Source: Allomyces macrogynus ATCC 38327
Taxonomy: Eukaryota; Blastocladiomycota; Blastocladiomycetes; Blastocladiales; Blastocladiaceae
DNA length: 26,603 bases
Assembly: GCA_000151295.1 (NCBI GenBank)
Contig: GG745388.1
Location: 83,686 to 110,288 of the forward strand
Reading direction: 5' to 3'
In this document: positions 8,734 through 18,878 of the stretch, piece by piece
Position numbering within the stretch: position 1 is the first letter of the stretch
How the letters are laid out: each line of letters opens with the position of its first letter
The notes under the pieces: model-generated
Database searches by the model: none
What the model was told of the DNA's origin: nothing
What the model saw: the letters and a program-made list of their open reading frames with translations, nothing else
Program-made: the position numbers and the translations under genes

Positions 8734-11147
8734 ATGAGCGCGGAGCGCGCTCCTGCTCCCGCTGCGCCTCGCACGCCGCCATCGACCCCATCGAGCAGTC
8801 GCGCATCGCAACCAGCAGCTGGACCATACTCGCTCAAGGTGGGTCCGTTGCCGCCCTGCCCGAGTCACCCAGCGCACCACCAAACCGTCACCTGCCGCCG
8901 CGCCGTAGTGGTTCCACGCCCGTCTGCACGACGTTTCCAACTCGCACCTAGATTACTTGTGCGCCAAGCTCGGCCTAGCCTCGGTCTCCGCACCGGCCCC
9001 AACATCCTGTCAATTACTGCAGCTGTACTTTGGTGATCTGGCCCGGCAGCGGTCCCCAAACCTGCGCTTCATCCTCAGTATTACCAACAGTACACTCCAG
9101 GACTGGTGCGTTGCGATGACGGCTCACGTCCGAGGACCGTATTGAGGTGGTGTGGCTCACTCGCGTACGGATCGTTATGTTGTAGCCCAACGTGGACACC
9201 GTGGACGGAAGCCATGATTCCATCGGTTGCCGACGCGCTCGTCAAGGAGCAGCATGGTTCAAGGACGCCGGCCACGTCGATTCCCGGTGCACGGCCACCG
9301 ACTGCCCCACCGACAACGCCTGCAGTAACTCCATCCCATGCCGCGCCGACGCCGACGGCCACAAGCTCGTCGAGGAACCGCCTGCCAGGCGCGCCCGCCA
9401 CAGCATCATCCCGCGCCGCGCCGCCACCAGCATCCGCCAGTTCGTCACGGGCTCTGCTCACTGCCCGCACTGCGCTTCTGCCTGGTCTGGACCGCACCAA
9501 GCACGCCAAGCGCAAGCTCGGCTCTTCCTCGTCTTCGTCCTCGCCATCCTCATCCCAGCCGTCCTCCAAACGCTCTCGGCGCACGATCGCTCCCGCATCC
9601 AATGCTCCCCCCACGTCGCCGGTCCCCGAGTCGGGTTGGATCGGTGGAGGACCACCCACACTGAAAACTCCTGTCGCATCACCGCGCGCGGTCGCGGCGG
9701 CCAAGTCTGCCGCCAATTCGACCGCTTCCCTTGCGCCGATTGCGACTGCATGGGGCCCGCTGCCGTGGACCAGCATCAATTGGCGCATTCAGCCGTTTTT
9801 CTCGGTGGTGAAGGTAGTCGCGGGCACGACGCTCGCGGGCGACCAGCGCGACCCGATTGCGATCGAGGTGCATTTCTCGGACGCGACGAGGGACCTGTAC
9901 GTGACCCCACTCATTCGCGATATATGCAAGTTGCGAACTGACGTGAATTTCTCTCCATAGCATCGGCCCCGACTCGCGCGTCGTTCTGCTCACGACGCAC
10001 CTCAACGCCGCGTTCCTGTCGCAGTACCAAGTCCAGGACAAGCCGTGTGGCGCGCTCGTCGAGACGCGCACGATAGAGTGGGTCGAGGTCGACGGCGGGC
10101 AGCGCAAGTTCAACCCGAACTTCGTGGGCAAGCTCGGGGCGTTTCCCGACAGGTCGAACCCGATCGATTTGACGAGTTTGGTTGACCCGAAAGCGGCGCG
10201 GCAGTCGATTCGTATCAAGGTACAGCACGAGTGCTCGATTGACGACCCGGTCCCGGCGTGCCCGTTTGTCGTCGCCGTTGCGGTCGTGAAAAAGGTGGCC
10301 GTCGAGGACGTGGTCGCGGCGCTCGATAACCGTGCGGTGTCGGTCGAGGCGCGGGTTGCGGAACGTACGTGATTGCGCCGCGATTTGCGTTGTCAAGCAG
10401 GTGACTGACTGACTCTTGCCACCGCACGCAGTGCGCAAGGTCACGGAAACCGACGAAGACTTGGTCGAGACCTCGGCGACCGTCTCACTGCGCGACCCGC
10501 TGACGTGCGCGCGGATCACGTCCCCCGCACGGTGCCGCGCGACCAAACACGTCGAGTGCTTTGACGCCGCCACGTTTTTCAGCGCCAACGAGGCGTCGCC
10601 CTCGTGGCGGTGCCCGATTTGCACGGCACGGCTCGGCACGTTCCCGATGCTGACGGTCGATGCGGCACCCGACGTCCCGACGGCGCTGCGCAACCACTTG
10701 GACGAGGGGAATCTCGCGTATCTGGTCGGGTGGAACCCGCTCGACGCGGTCATGCTCGACATGCACTTTGCCGAGATGCTCACGTCGGCGCCGCCCGGGG
10801 CCGACGGGATGAAACTCGATTTGAGCACGGGCAAGTGGAGCGCGTTGGAGAGCGTGGTCGTCGAGGCGAGTCCCGAGGCCCAGAGGAGTGTGCCAGCAGC
10901 GACAAGCGACGACGATGACGACGAGATCGAGTGTGTGGAAGTGCGGATGTCGACGCCGCCGGTTCCCGAACCCAGCAGGCCCCGCAGGCGGCGGCGGCGG
11001 CGGCGGCGGCCGGCTGCGCCGGTCGTGGACCTGACGATGGATTCGAGCGAGGATGAGGATCCGGTGCATGAGGAGGATCCGGTGGAAGATGGGCTGGTGG
11101 ATGAGGTGGGGGATGGGGACGAGCCGATGGACGACACGTATGAATGA
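8734..11147 (+). CDS. PIAS/Siz-type SUMO E3 ligase, copy B
   Basis: Copy B is an apparently intact gene of about 710 residues. Its five exons are 8734-8838, 8909-9105, 9186-9896, 9961-10364 and 10432-11147, each joined in frame by GT-AG introns of 64-80 nt. Order: a short Pro/Ala-rich start ending PYSLK; a SAP-like helical region (HLDYLCAKLGLASVSAP); a conserved TPWTEAMIPSVADALV segment; a Ser/Pro linker with basic KRSRR; PINIT (WGPLPWTSINWRIQPFF, RVVLLTTHLNAAFLSQY, PFVVAVAVVKK); and SP-RING (VSLRDPLTCARI, CRATKHVECFD, WRCPIC). A C-terminal helix (MHFAEML) follows, then an Asp-rich stretch, an Arg tract encoded by CGG repeats, and the SUMO-interacting motif PVVDLTMDSSEDED. The zinc-site Cys of Cys-x-His is Thr, with a Cys three residues upstream. 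An in-frame ATG at 8677 is an alternative start. Only about 0.12-0.17 kb separates it from A. Confidence 0.88.
11022..11063 (+). other. SUMO-interacting motif of ligase B (coding)
   Basis: The codons give VVDLTMDSSEDEDP. A hydrophobic core V-V-D-L-T followed by Ser and acidic residues is the standard SIM type b pattern. It follows an Arg tract that could act as a nuclear localisation signal. Confidence 0.75.
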
Positions 11148-11470
11148 TTCGGATTCGGATCGCTGGTGGTAGGGAGGGCGGAGGGCGGGTGGGAAGACGG
11201 TGGTCGCTGTGCGTCAGTAGGCAGTAGGCGCGTTCCCTATTCCAAAACAGAATCAGACCGGCAGTCCTGTTTGACGTTTGTAGTTGACTAGCATTTGACT
11301 TAGACATGAAGACCGAACTTTTGAGAGGGTGTCGCCATCCGCTCCGCTGAGTCTGACATCGCAAGATCACGCCCTCGATCGCGACTGCGAGCACCCCCAC
11401 CTCGATGACCGCGGCGAGCACACCATTAGCAAGTATCCGCAATACGCGCGACTCACGCTGAACATCTCGG
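11148..11470. other. Intergenic spacer between ligase B and pseudogene C
   Basis: The spacer begins with a G-rich stretch just after the stop of B. No conserved coding segment was seen before the PYSLK remnant of copy C near 11487-11498. An ATG at 11405 opens only 18 codons, and the frame leading to the PYSLK remnant has an upstream stop, so C has lost a usable first exon. Confidence 0.4.
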
Positions 11471-13430
11471 AGCGCAGCCGGAGCCTTACTCGTTGAAAGT
11501 GAGTGTGCAGTGGGCAGCACAGGTGCTCAAGTCCCAGCACCCAGCTGCCGCCGCGCGTCGTAGTGGATCAACGACCGTCAGCGCGGGTGCCGTCGCGATC
11601 CTCCGGGCCTTGCGTGCCAAGCTCAATACCGCTACCTTGGCCGGGACCGACCAGTCCGTGCCGGCCGCGGCCTACTTTGTCCCGCTTCTGCGGTATCTTC
11701 GTTACCAGGTCCTGCAGCGGCGCTCCCAGCAGCTGAGCAAGGGTCTTCACGCCCTCAACGATGCGCTTCGCGTTTGGTACGCTGCGATCTTGGCCGCTCG
11801 GTCGGACCCGCAATCATTCATTGCAGGCCTGTGAGCGTGCTTGCTCACCGTAAGGGCGTCGATGGCGATAATTAGTTCCGAGTGGACGCCGTGGACCGAT
11901 GACATGATTCTAGACATCGCCGACGCGCTCGTGCATGAGTAACGCGCGCGACCGCCGCCCACTATCCCATCCACGCCCGCTGCAACACCGTCCCGTGTCG
12001 TGCTGCCATCGGCTCCCGCAAGCTCGACGAGCACCCTGGATGCTGTGCCCATCAAGCGCAAGGTCTGTTCCGCGTCGTGGGGCTGCTGCCGTGGGCCAGC
12101 ATCAACTGGCGCATTCAGCCGTTTTTCTCGGCGGTGCGTGTGATCGCGGGCATGATGCTCGTGGGCGACCAGCGCGATCCGACGACGCTGGAAGTGTACA
12201 TTTCAGGGATGACGAGCGAGCTGGACGTGATGGGTGCCTTGGCCATCCCCCATGTCCTTGCATGAAACAGGTTCTTGACGGGGATTTTGCTCGCTGCTCT
12301 AGCATCGGCCCCGCCTGCCGCGTCGTCCTGCTGTCGGCGCCCGCCAATGCCGCGCTCCTGTCGCAGTACCCGATCCATCACTGGACGCGTGGCGCGCTCG
12401 TCGACACGCGCACGATCGAGTGGGTCGAGGTCGATGGGCGGCGCAAGTGCAACCCGAATGTCGTGGGCCGGATTGAGCCGTTTCCCGACAAGTCGAACCC
12501 GATCGACTTGACCAGTCTCATTGACCCGAAAGCGGCCCGGCACATGATCTGCGTCAAGGTGCGGCAGGTGTACTCGATGGACGACCTAGTCCGGCCATGA
12601 CCATTGGTTGTGGCCTTCGCGGTTGCCCAGAATTGGTTGGCTGAGCACGTGCTGACGGACTTGGAGACGTGCTCAGTGTCGGTCGAGACTCGGGTCGCGG
12701 AACGTATGTGACGCGCTTTGGTGCTGTGGCTGCTGTTGGTGAGCAACTGACCCTCCCACGTACACAGTCCGCAAATATGCACAGTCCATTGACGACCTCG
12801 ACTTGGTCGATACCTCGGTGACCGTTTCGCTGCGCGACCCGCTGACGTGCGCACGGATCACGACCCCCGCGTGCTGCAACGTCATGAACCACGCCGACTG
12901 CTTTGACGCGGCCACGTTTCTGTTCGCTAACGAGCGGTCACCCTTGTGGTGGTGTCCGATTTGCATGGCCCGGCTCGGCACGTTCCCATCCCTGACGATC
13001 GACGATGCGCCTGATGTCCCGCCGGCATTGCGCACGCACCTCGACGGCGCGAGTCTCGCGTTATTTGGCGGGGAACCCGCTCGATGCGGTCGTGCTCGAC
13101 ACGCACTTTGCCCAGATGATCAAGTCGGTGCCGCCCGGGGCCGACGGGGTGAAGCTCGATTAGGGCACAGGTGAGTGGAGTATGCTGGAGACTGCAGTGG
13201 TTCACCCGAGGTCCAAAAACCGTGAGCGCGCGTCGACGCCGGTTCCCGCACCCAGCAGAGCCCATCGGGGGCGGAAGCCCATCGGGGGCGGAGCCGGGCC
13301 GGCGGCGCAAGCCGTCGACCTGGCGGTGGAATCGGGCGAGAATGAGGAGAGGGTAGATAAGGAGGAGAGACCGGTGGAGGACGATGTCGAGTCGGAGGAC
13401 GAGTCGATGGACGCGCCTGATGAGTCTTGA
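11471..13430 (+). pseudogene. PIAS/Siz-type SUMO E3 ligase, copy C (degenerate)
   Basis: All parts of the family are recognisable but the reading frame is destroyed. Remnants in order: PYSLK before a GTGAGT donor at 11499; the acceptor and WIND start at 11572; the helical region (ILRALRAKLNTATLAG); TPWTDDMILDIADALVHE followed by TAA (11940-11942); PINIT (LPWASINWRIQPFFSAV, then RVVLLSAPANAALLSQY); and SP-RING (VSLRDPLTCARI, CCNVMNHADCFD, WWCPIC). Lesions relative to B: stops at 11940, 12598-12600 (TGA where B has the Cys of PACPFVV) and 13161-13163 (TAG where B has Leu); frame shifts near 11590, near 12070 and at 13061-13070. It is closest to B, with long nearly identical stretches around 12390-12560. 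A tandem CCCATCGGGGGCGGA repeat lies near 13260. The SIM remnant is QAVDLAVESGE. Confidence 0.88.
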
Positions 13431-13870
13431 ATTGATTGATTTGGTTTGATCAGTAGGGGCGGTGGACGGGGGTGGAGGGGCGAGACGCAGATGGCGGTCT
13501 CGATGTGTTGGTTGGACGAGCTCTCCCATTCCAGAATTGGGCCGTTGGCCCTGCGCGCTTGTTGTGGTTGGCGGGCGAGACAATTCTCGCTGAGGTGCAG
13601 CTCGGTGCAGCTTGGCGTGTTCAGGGAGGTGAGAGTCGTGTGGGGCAGAGAAGGGTTGGGTGTGAGTCACTTTTGAACTGCTGGTTTGTTTGCGTCACTG
13701 TCTTGTGACGACGCGCCCCTCGCCGTGCGCGTTCGACGTTGTCGTCGTTGTCGTCGACAAATCCACATTGACCCTTCACGGCGAGCACGACCATCTTCAA
13801 CCTGCTGCACCCAGCGCACTTCGCTGCGCGCCTGATCCCGATCACTCGATACCTGCCGACAGCCGACCCC
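13431..13870. other. Spacer between ligase pseudogene C and TDP1
   Basis: This spacer presumably holds the TDP1 promoter and 5' leader. Open frames in it are short, lack motifs and do not splice into neighbours. Around 13690-13800 the sequence carries GTCGTCGTTGTCGTCG-type simple repeats. Confidence 0.45.
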
Positions 13871-16161
13871 ATGGACCGCGAGGAGCGCAAACGACTCGAG
13901 CTGGAGCGACTCGAACGGCAACGACAGCGGCAACTCGCGGCGTCGCAGGCTGCCGGCGCGGCAAGTGATCCGCCCCATGTTCTCGCTCCTGATCCAGTTG
14001 CACCGCCGCCGTCGACGCCAGGCTCGGCCCCGACCAAGCGACGGCGATCCGCGGGCCCGTCGCCAGTGCGCAACGACGCGTCAACTCCGAAACGGCGGCG
14101 TGAGGGCGAGCCGGCGCAGCAGGCGAGGGAGGTTGTGGTCATTGACTCGTCGTCGGATCAGAGTGATGCCGAGTCCGTGGAGCAGTCAGTGTCGACGTTG
14201 CGCGCTGAACATGCGGCCCCGGTTCGGCCAAGCGCACCGGCGGGAGCAAATACAACGAATGTGGCAGCGGGCACGTCGGTCGATGACGGTATTATGCATG
14301 TGGCTCACACAAAGTCGGAGCAAATTTGGGACCAACCGCTCAACGCCGTCCTGAGTGTAGCCGCCGTCAAGTTTCTCGATGGCAGGTTCATGCTCACAAC
14401 CGTCGGACCGTACACGCAAGGGCGGCTCCGGTTCACGGACTTGATCGACAAGGTTCTTGCTCTTTGGGGCTGCTCAGATTCTTTGGCATCAATTGACTTG
14501 AATGGATTGCTCCTACTGTCTATTTGCCTTGGTGTGACACCATCAGAAACACATGCAAGCAGCCATTCTCTCGTCGTATGTTTGGGAGGGCGAGTGGCTC
14601 TGGCCGTTGCTCCCGCCCGACATTCGGCTGTGCTTGATTGTCAACAAGGACAGCCCTCCCGAAGTCCCTGTACGCAGTTGCTCGGATTGTCACTCCATCG
14701 AACCGTATAATTCCTTTTCGCTCACCCTTATCCGCCGTATTTCTCAGGCCGACCGCGCCGCGCAAAACCGCATCTGCGTTCCGGCCATGGCCGGGTTCGG
14801 CGTCATGCACGTCAAGCTGTGCCTGTTCGTCTACCGCACGTTTGTGCGCATGGTCATCGCCTCGGCCAACCTGATCTCGTACGACTGGACGGGCATGGAG
14901 AGCATTTGTTACGTGCAAGATTTCCCGAAACGCGCACCAGCCACCACTACCGCCGGGGCCACTGCCGCTCAGCCGCCGTCCGAATGGTACACGTCGCTCT
15001 CGTCAATTCTCGGCGACCTGCAAGTGCCCGAATCCGTCTACCGCTTCCTGCAAGGTTACGACGCGTCCAAGTGGCACGGCGAGTTTATATTTTCGCGGCA
15101 CGGATCGTTTGCAGGCCGGTACGGCGGACACGCGCTCGCGCACGCAGTGGCCAAGTTCGTGCCTGACATAGCGACGCGTCGTGCGTGGCGGCAAGTGCCC
15201 CTGCTCGTGGATTGTGTCGGGTCGTCGCTCGGCAAGATGGACGAGGCGTTTGTCGACCAGATGCGTACGTGGTTGCGGGGTCGCTGAGGGTCGACAAGGA
15301 CGCGCTGTCCGCGGCGGATAATACGCGCGTGTTGTTTCCGACCAAGGAGTCGGTTACCAAGAGCGTGTATGGCGAGCCGGTACGGTGGATTGTCGGGCTT
15401 GTTTTGTCAGCGAGCTGATGCTCACGTTTCGTGTCGTGCATGTATAGGGCGGCGGCAGCATCTGGCTGAAAAAGGAGATGTGGGAGGGTGCCGGGTATCC
15501 GAAGCACCTCCTGCACACGCTCCAGTCCAAGTGCACGGGCTATTTGCTGCACTGCAAGGTCCGTTGACAGTGCTTCTCACGCGTTCAGCGGCACGACATT
15601 GCCCCCTCCCCCCCCCCCCGACCGGTGTTAACCGTCGACGTAGATCATTTGCGCGCGCGTGATCCAAACGGTTGGTGGTTCGAGTGCAGCCGAGGCCGTC
15701 GCCGCCGATGGCACCGACGCGACTCCACCGATTCCCATCCACGGCATCTACTTCATGGGGTCCGCTCACGTTTCAGCGCGTACCCGCCGCATCTCCCTCC
15801 TGACGTCGGTCCCTCGACCTAGGTCACACAACTTCATCAAGGCTGCGTGGGGCACGTCGAGCAAGGCCGGCAAGATTCGCGCCTACAATTACGAGCTCGG
15901 CGTCGTGTTCCCGATCGCGGCCACGTCCGAGATTGGGACGGTGTTCCCGATTCCGTACGCGGTGCCGGTAAAGTATCGGCCGGGTGTCGATGAACCGTGG
16001 GTGCGTCCATTGTTGCGCGCGGGTAAGTGTCGGCTCACAGCATAGTGCTCACTGGGTTGCTGTTTGCGTCCCGTCGTTTAGTTGCAAGGTTGAGGAGGAA
16101 GTGGGACGTTTTGGTGACGAATTTACTTTCCTATTGTTGCGGACTTGGCCTGGATTGTTGA
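13871..16161 (+). CDS. TDP1: Tyrosyl-DNA phosphodiesterase 1
   Basis: TDP1 removes trapped topoisomerase I and other 3' adducts from DNA in the nucleus. It is a phospholipase D-fold enzyme with two HxK(x)nN motifs. I read exons 13871-14452, 14547-15379, 15448-15558, 15644-15759, 15823-16022 and 16082-16161. The first motif is HVKLCLFVY...SANL (about 14808 on). The second is split by introns: LLHCK at the end of exon 3 and SHNFIKAAWG at the start of exon 5. Other conserved pieces are VLFPTKESV, GGGSIWLKKEMW, YNYELGVVFPI and DEPW. The N-terminal ~150 residues are disordered, with KRRR and PKRRR basic patches and VVVIDSSSDQSDAES. Near 15275 the frame must shift by one base (a G4 run that would fit as G5), otherwise a TGA follows; VLFPTKESV lies after it, so a base error or a recent lesion is likely. 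The last exon relies on a consensus GTAAGT donor; without it the protein ends at 16045. Length is about 640, near the family norm. Confidence 0.9.
14129..14173 (+). other. SUMO-interacting-motif-like segment in TDP1 (coding)
   Basis: The codons give EVVVIDSSSDQSDAE. Four hydrophobics followed by Asp, Ser and more acidic residues match a phospho-regulated SIM. It lies in the disordered N-terminal region just after basic patches. Confidence 0.65.
15608..15619 (+). repeat. C12 homopolymer inside TDP1 intron 3
   Basis: Twelve consecutive C occur on the coding strand, in the intron that separates HCK of the second catalytic motif from the following exon. The 3' splice site (CGTAG) lies about 24 nt downstream. 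Confidence 0.85.
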
Positions 16162-16376
16162 GAGCCAAGCGCCCAAACACTGCTGGTTATAGATCTCTAC
16201 TCTATCGCGGTCATTTGCTCTTTTCAAAAAATGAAAATGAAAATATTAAAGATCATTGTCATTCAAGCTGCAAAAGCCAAGGGGACGTGTCGGGCGCTGA
16301 AACGTTCAGGTTGATCCAAGAATAAACAATTATATCTCGTAACACCTCATAAGCGCGCACCCTCCCGTCCGCCTGA
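16162..16376. terminator. Convergent 3' region of TDP1 and SF3B2, with AATAAA
   Basis: A relatively AT-rich interval lies between two convergent stop codons. AATAAA at 16321-16326 on the plus strand is a good polyadenylation signal candidate for TDP1, about 160 nt after its inferred stop. A run of AAAATG repeats (16227-16246) precedes it. The SF3B2 signal on the minus strand was not identified. Confidence 0.55.
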
Positions 16377-18472
16377 TCAGAACTTGAAATCCTTGCGCTT
16401 CTTATCCTCGATCTTGCGCTTCTTCTTGGCCGCGTCAGTCACCGAATCGCTCGTCGCTGCGCGTCCAAGCGTTGATGGTGCCGTCGGGATTGTCGACGCC
16501 GACATGGACATGGGCGTCTCGGCCATTTCGTCCGCAGGCCGCTTGCGAATATCGTAGACGCGGTCGGTACCCATGAGCCCCATGCCGACATTCACCTTCC
16601 GTTCCTCCAAGACTGTGTACAACTCGCGGCGCGGCGCCGACGCATCGTCGGGTTCCACGACCGCCGTGCTCTTGCGCAGATCCAGGTCCTCAGGCGCGTT
16701 GAGCGCGGCCATGTACTCGTCGAGCTCGGCATCATCATCGCCCATGCGCGGCACGAGGTCGACGACCGTCGGCCGTGCGTCGTCGGCGTCGTCCCCGCCA
16801 AGCGTCGTAATCGCCTCGACGTGATCCACAGCCTCGTCCTGCCCAAGATCCATATCCTCGCCCTCGGACGCTATTTCGTCGTCTTCCGACTCCTCCTCGT
16901 CTTCGTCGGCCTGCGGCGGGATCTCGCCCCACAGCTCCTTAGCACCCGGCGGCAGGTAGACATCGTACTGTGCCGCGTCGTACATGGTGCCAAACACGTC
17001 GCCGTAGAGCGGGCGGCCGTACTCGTCGACGGGCGGCTTGCCCCAGCCGCCCGGGTGGAAACCCCACTGTGCGCCCGGCGGAATCGGCGCATTGAGCCCG
17101 GGGATCTTGAGCCCGGGGTAGGACGGCGGCGGGCCGTACCGCTGCATGCTGAGCAGCCACGGTGGCGGGGCCATCGGCGGCATGTTGAGCGCGCGCCGCA
17201 GCCCTTCAGAGAGCGGCGCGCCCGGCCGCACGTTCTTGAGTTTGGTCTCGAATTCGCGGCCCTCGTAGTACCTATCGCCGGGGAAGAATTAGTCTCGCCC
17301 GCGACCGCCCAAGAACGCGCAAGTGACGTACATTTCGCCGAACGACGTCATGTCGGGCTTGGTCTGCCACTTGAAAAACGCGTCGTGGAGCTTGGCGTAG
17401 TCGATGACGAGCTTGCCCATCTTGGGCGCGACTCGCTCGCGCGTCTTGGCCTTAAGCGTGGCATTTTCGTCCTTGGCGCCGACGGCCTCGCGCATTTCCT
17501 GAACCCCCGTGGCCTTGATGAACTCCGGTAGCTCAAACGGCGCCTTTTCGAGGCCGCGCTTGTTTTGAAGGTACTTGCGCTTTTGCGACCAGTGGATCGG
17601 CACGGGTACCGTGTTGCGCGTGGATTTCAGGTCGACGAGCAGTTTCGGGTCAGCGGCGGTCACGTCGACCCACTATGAATCGAGAGGATATGGGCATCAG
17701 TTGGTAGTAACGGAAGAACAACAGCTGGTGGAGAGATCGCACCTCGACCACCTCGGGCTTGTCGACCAGCTGCTTGAGTTCCGCGACCGAAAGCCGGTTG
17801 AGCTTGCGCAGTTTGCGGTTGCTCATTTCCTGCTGCGCGTCGTCCATGTCCTCGTCGTTATCCTCGTCCGTGTCCGAGCCCTGGTCCTTGGCCGCGTCAT
17901 CCTGGTCGGCACCGGCATGGTCAGCGGCGTCCTTGTCGCCGGCCTCTGGCTCGGCCGGCGTGAACTTGGCAAACACCGACCCAAAGTACTCTGCCATATC
18001 GCCTACGTCGACTGTCTTAGGCACGTATTCAATGTCCACGTTGAGCAGCGGTTCCGCAAGGGAGGTCTGGATGATTGCGGGCATCGGCAAGGTCAGTGGA
18101 CCGCACGCTTAGAGTGGAGCCAGGGGACGGGACGACCGGTACCGTTGGCGGGTCCGGCGTCGCGTCGAGGTCATGGTCATCCTGTGCGGATTCGGTCGCG
18201 GTAGACTTGCCCTTTTTCTTGCGGCGACGGCGGGCGGGGGCAGCCTTTTTGCCGTTCTTGGCCGCTGTGGTCGGGGCCGGCGAGGACGATGCTTGATCAG
18301 CGCCGTTGGCGCTGGACAGCGTCTGGAGGGCACAGAAAGCGTCAGGGCCGTTCGATTCCAGCGGCACGGCGCGATCCAGCGGCACGGCGCGATCCAGCGG
18401 CCCGGAAGCAGCCAAGCAGGGCCGTACAGGCAAGGGTAGCGGTGCGGCCGAGGGCGCGGCGGCCGTGACCAT
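16377..18472 (-). CDS. SF3B2: Splicing factor 3b subunit 2 (SAP145 / Cus1 homologue)
   Basis: SF3B2 is part of the SF3b complex of the U2 snRNP and helps hold U2 at the branch site. Four exons: 18472-18107, 18066-17743, 17672-17332 and 17271-16377, with introns of 40, 70 and 60 nt, about 641 residues. The N-terminal 120 residues are low complexity with a basic ARRRRKKKGK patch; the SAP domain of the human protein is absent. Then NVDIEYVP, an acidic stretch, and RKLRKLNRLSVAELKQLVDK (DUF382 start) follow. Next come ADPKLLVDLKSTRNTVPVP, HWSQKRKYLQNKRGLEKAPF, KLHDAFFKWQTKP and YYEGREFETKL. The PSP-type segment PPPWLLSMQRYGPPPSYP, GGWGKPPVDEYGRPLYGDVFG, an acidic region and the C-terminal KKRKIEDKKRKDFKF complete it; the human protein ends the same way (KEFKF). 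The start ATG at 18472 is the first plausible one; the N-terminus is the weakest part. Confidence 0.95.
18359..18394 (-). repeat. Two tandem 18-nt repeats in the SF3B2 5' coding region
   Basis: Two perfect copies of an 18-nt unit occur, followed by a partial third. Each encodes six residues (LDRAVP, LDRAVP, then LESNGP) in the disordered N-terminus, so copy number can change without loss of frame. Confidence 0.8.
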
Positions 18473-18878
18473 GGCGAGCGGGCGGGTTTGGTCGGTGAAG
18501 TGGGTATTGAGGCGTTGTTTTCGACAAACCGCGGCAAGTTGTAAGTCTGGATGGCGGTTCAATCGCGGATTATCGCGTGGTTTGCAATGTGATGGTTAGT
18601 TCGTCCATTCCATTGGCCATGGTTCAAAGATCGAGTTGCGGACCACATGCCCTGCTTGGAGCCTGCTGACATCTGAGGCATGAGAGTGACGCGGCCCTCA
18701 ACCCCTTGATCTGTTGACTGTGACCGAGTCAGACCCAAAAATGTACGACAATGTTGTGATTCAACACTTGTAACTCTCGACACCGAGCGTGCCAGTCGCT
18801 CCAACTCGCTGCAATATTTTTGGCGAGTGTCGAACGGCCCCTGGGCGTAGGGAGTGCGAGCAATTAAGTCGCTCCACC
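18473..18878. promoter_or_regulatory. Divergent promoter region of SF3B2 and ligase D
   Basis: About 406 bp lie between the SF3B2 start on the minus strand and the ligase D start on the plus strand, more AT-rich than the genes around it. No defined element was recognised. The D start context is CCACCATGG, close to the eukaryotic optimum. Confidence 0.5.

Noticed and set aside
15731..15759. IPIHGIYFM read as a TDP1 second catalytic motif that lost its Lys
   Set aside because: The intact HxK is the HCK at the end of exon 3 (15550-15558), and with the intron at 15760-15822 removed the Asn follows as SHNFIKAAWG, so the enzyme motif is complete.
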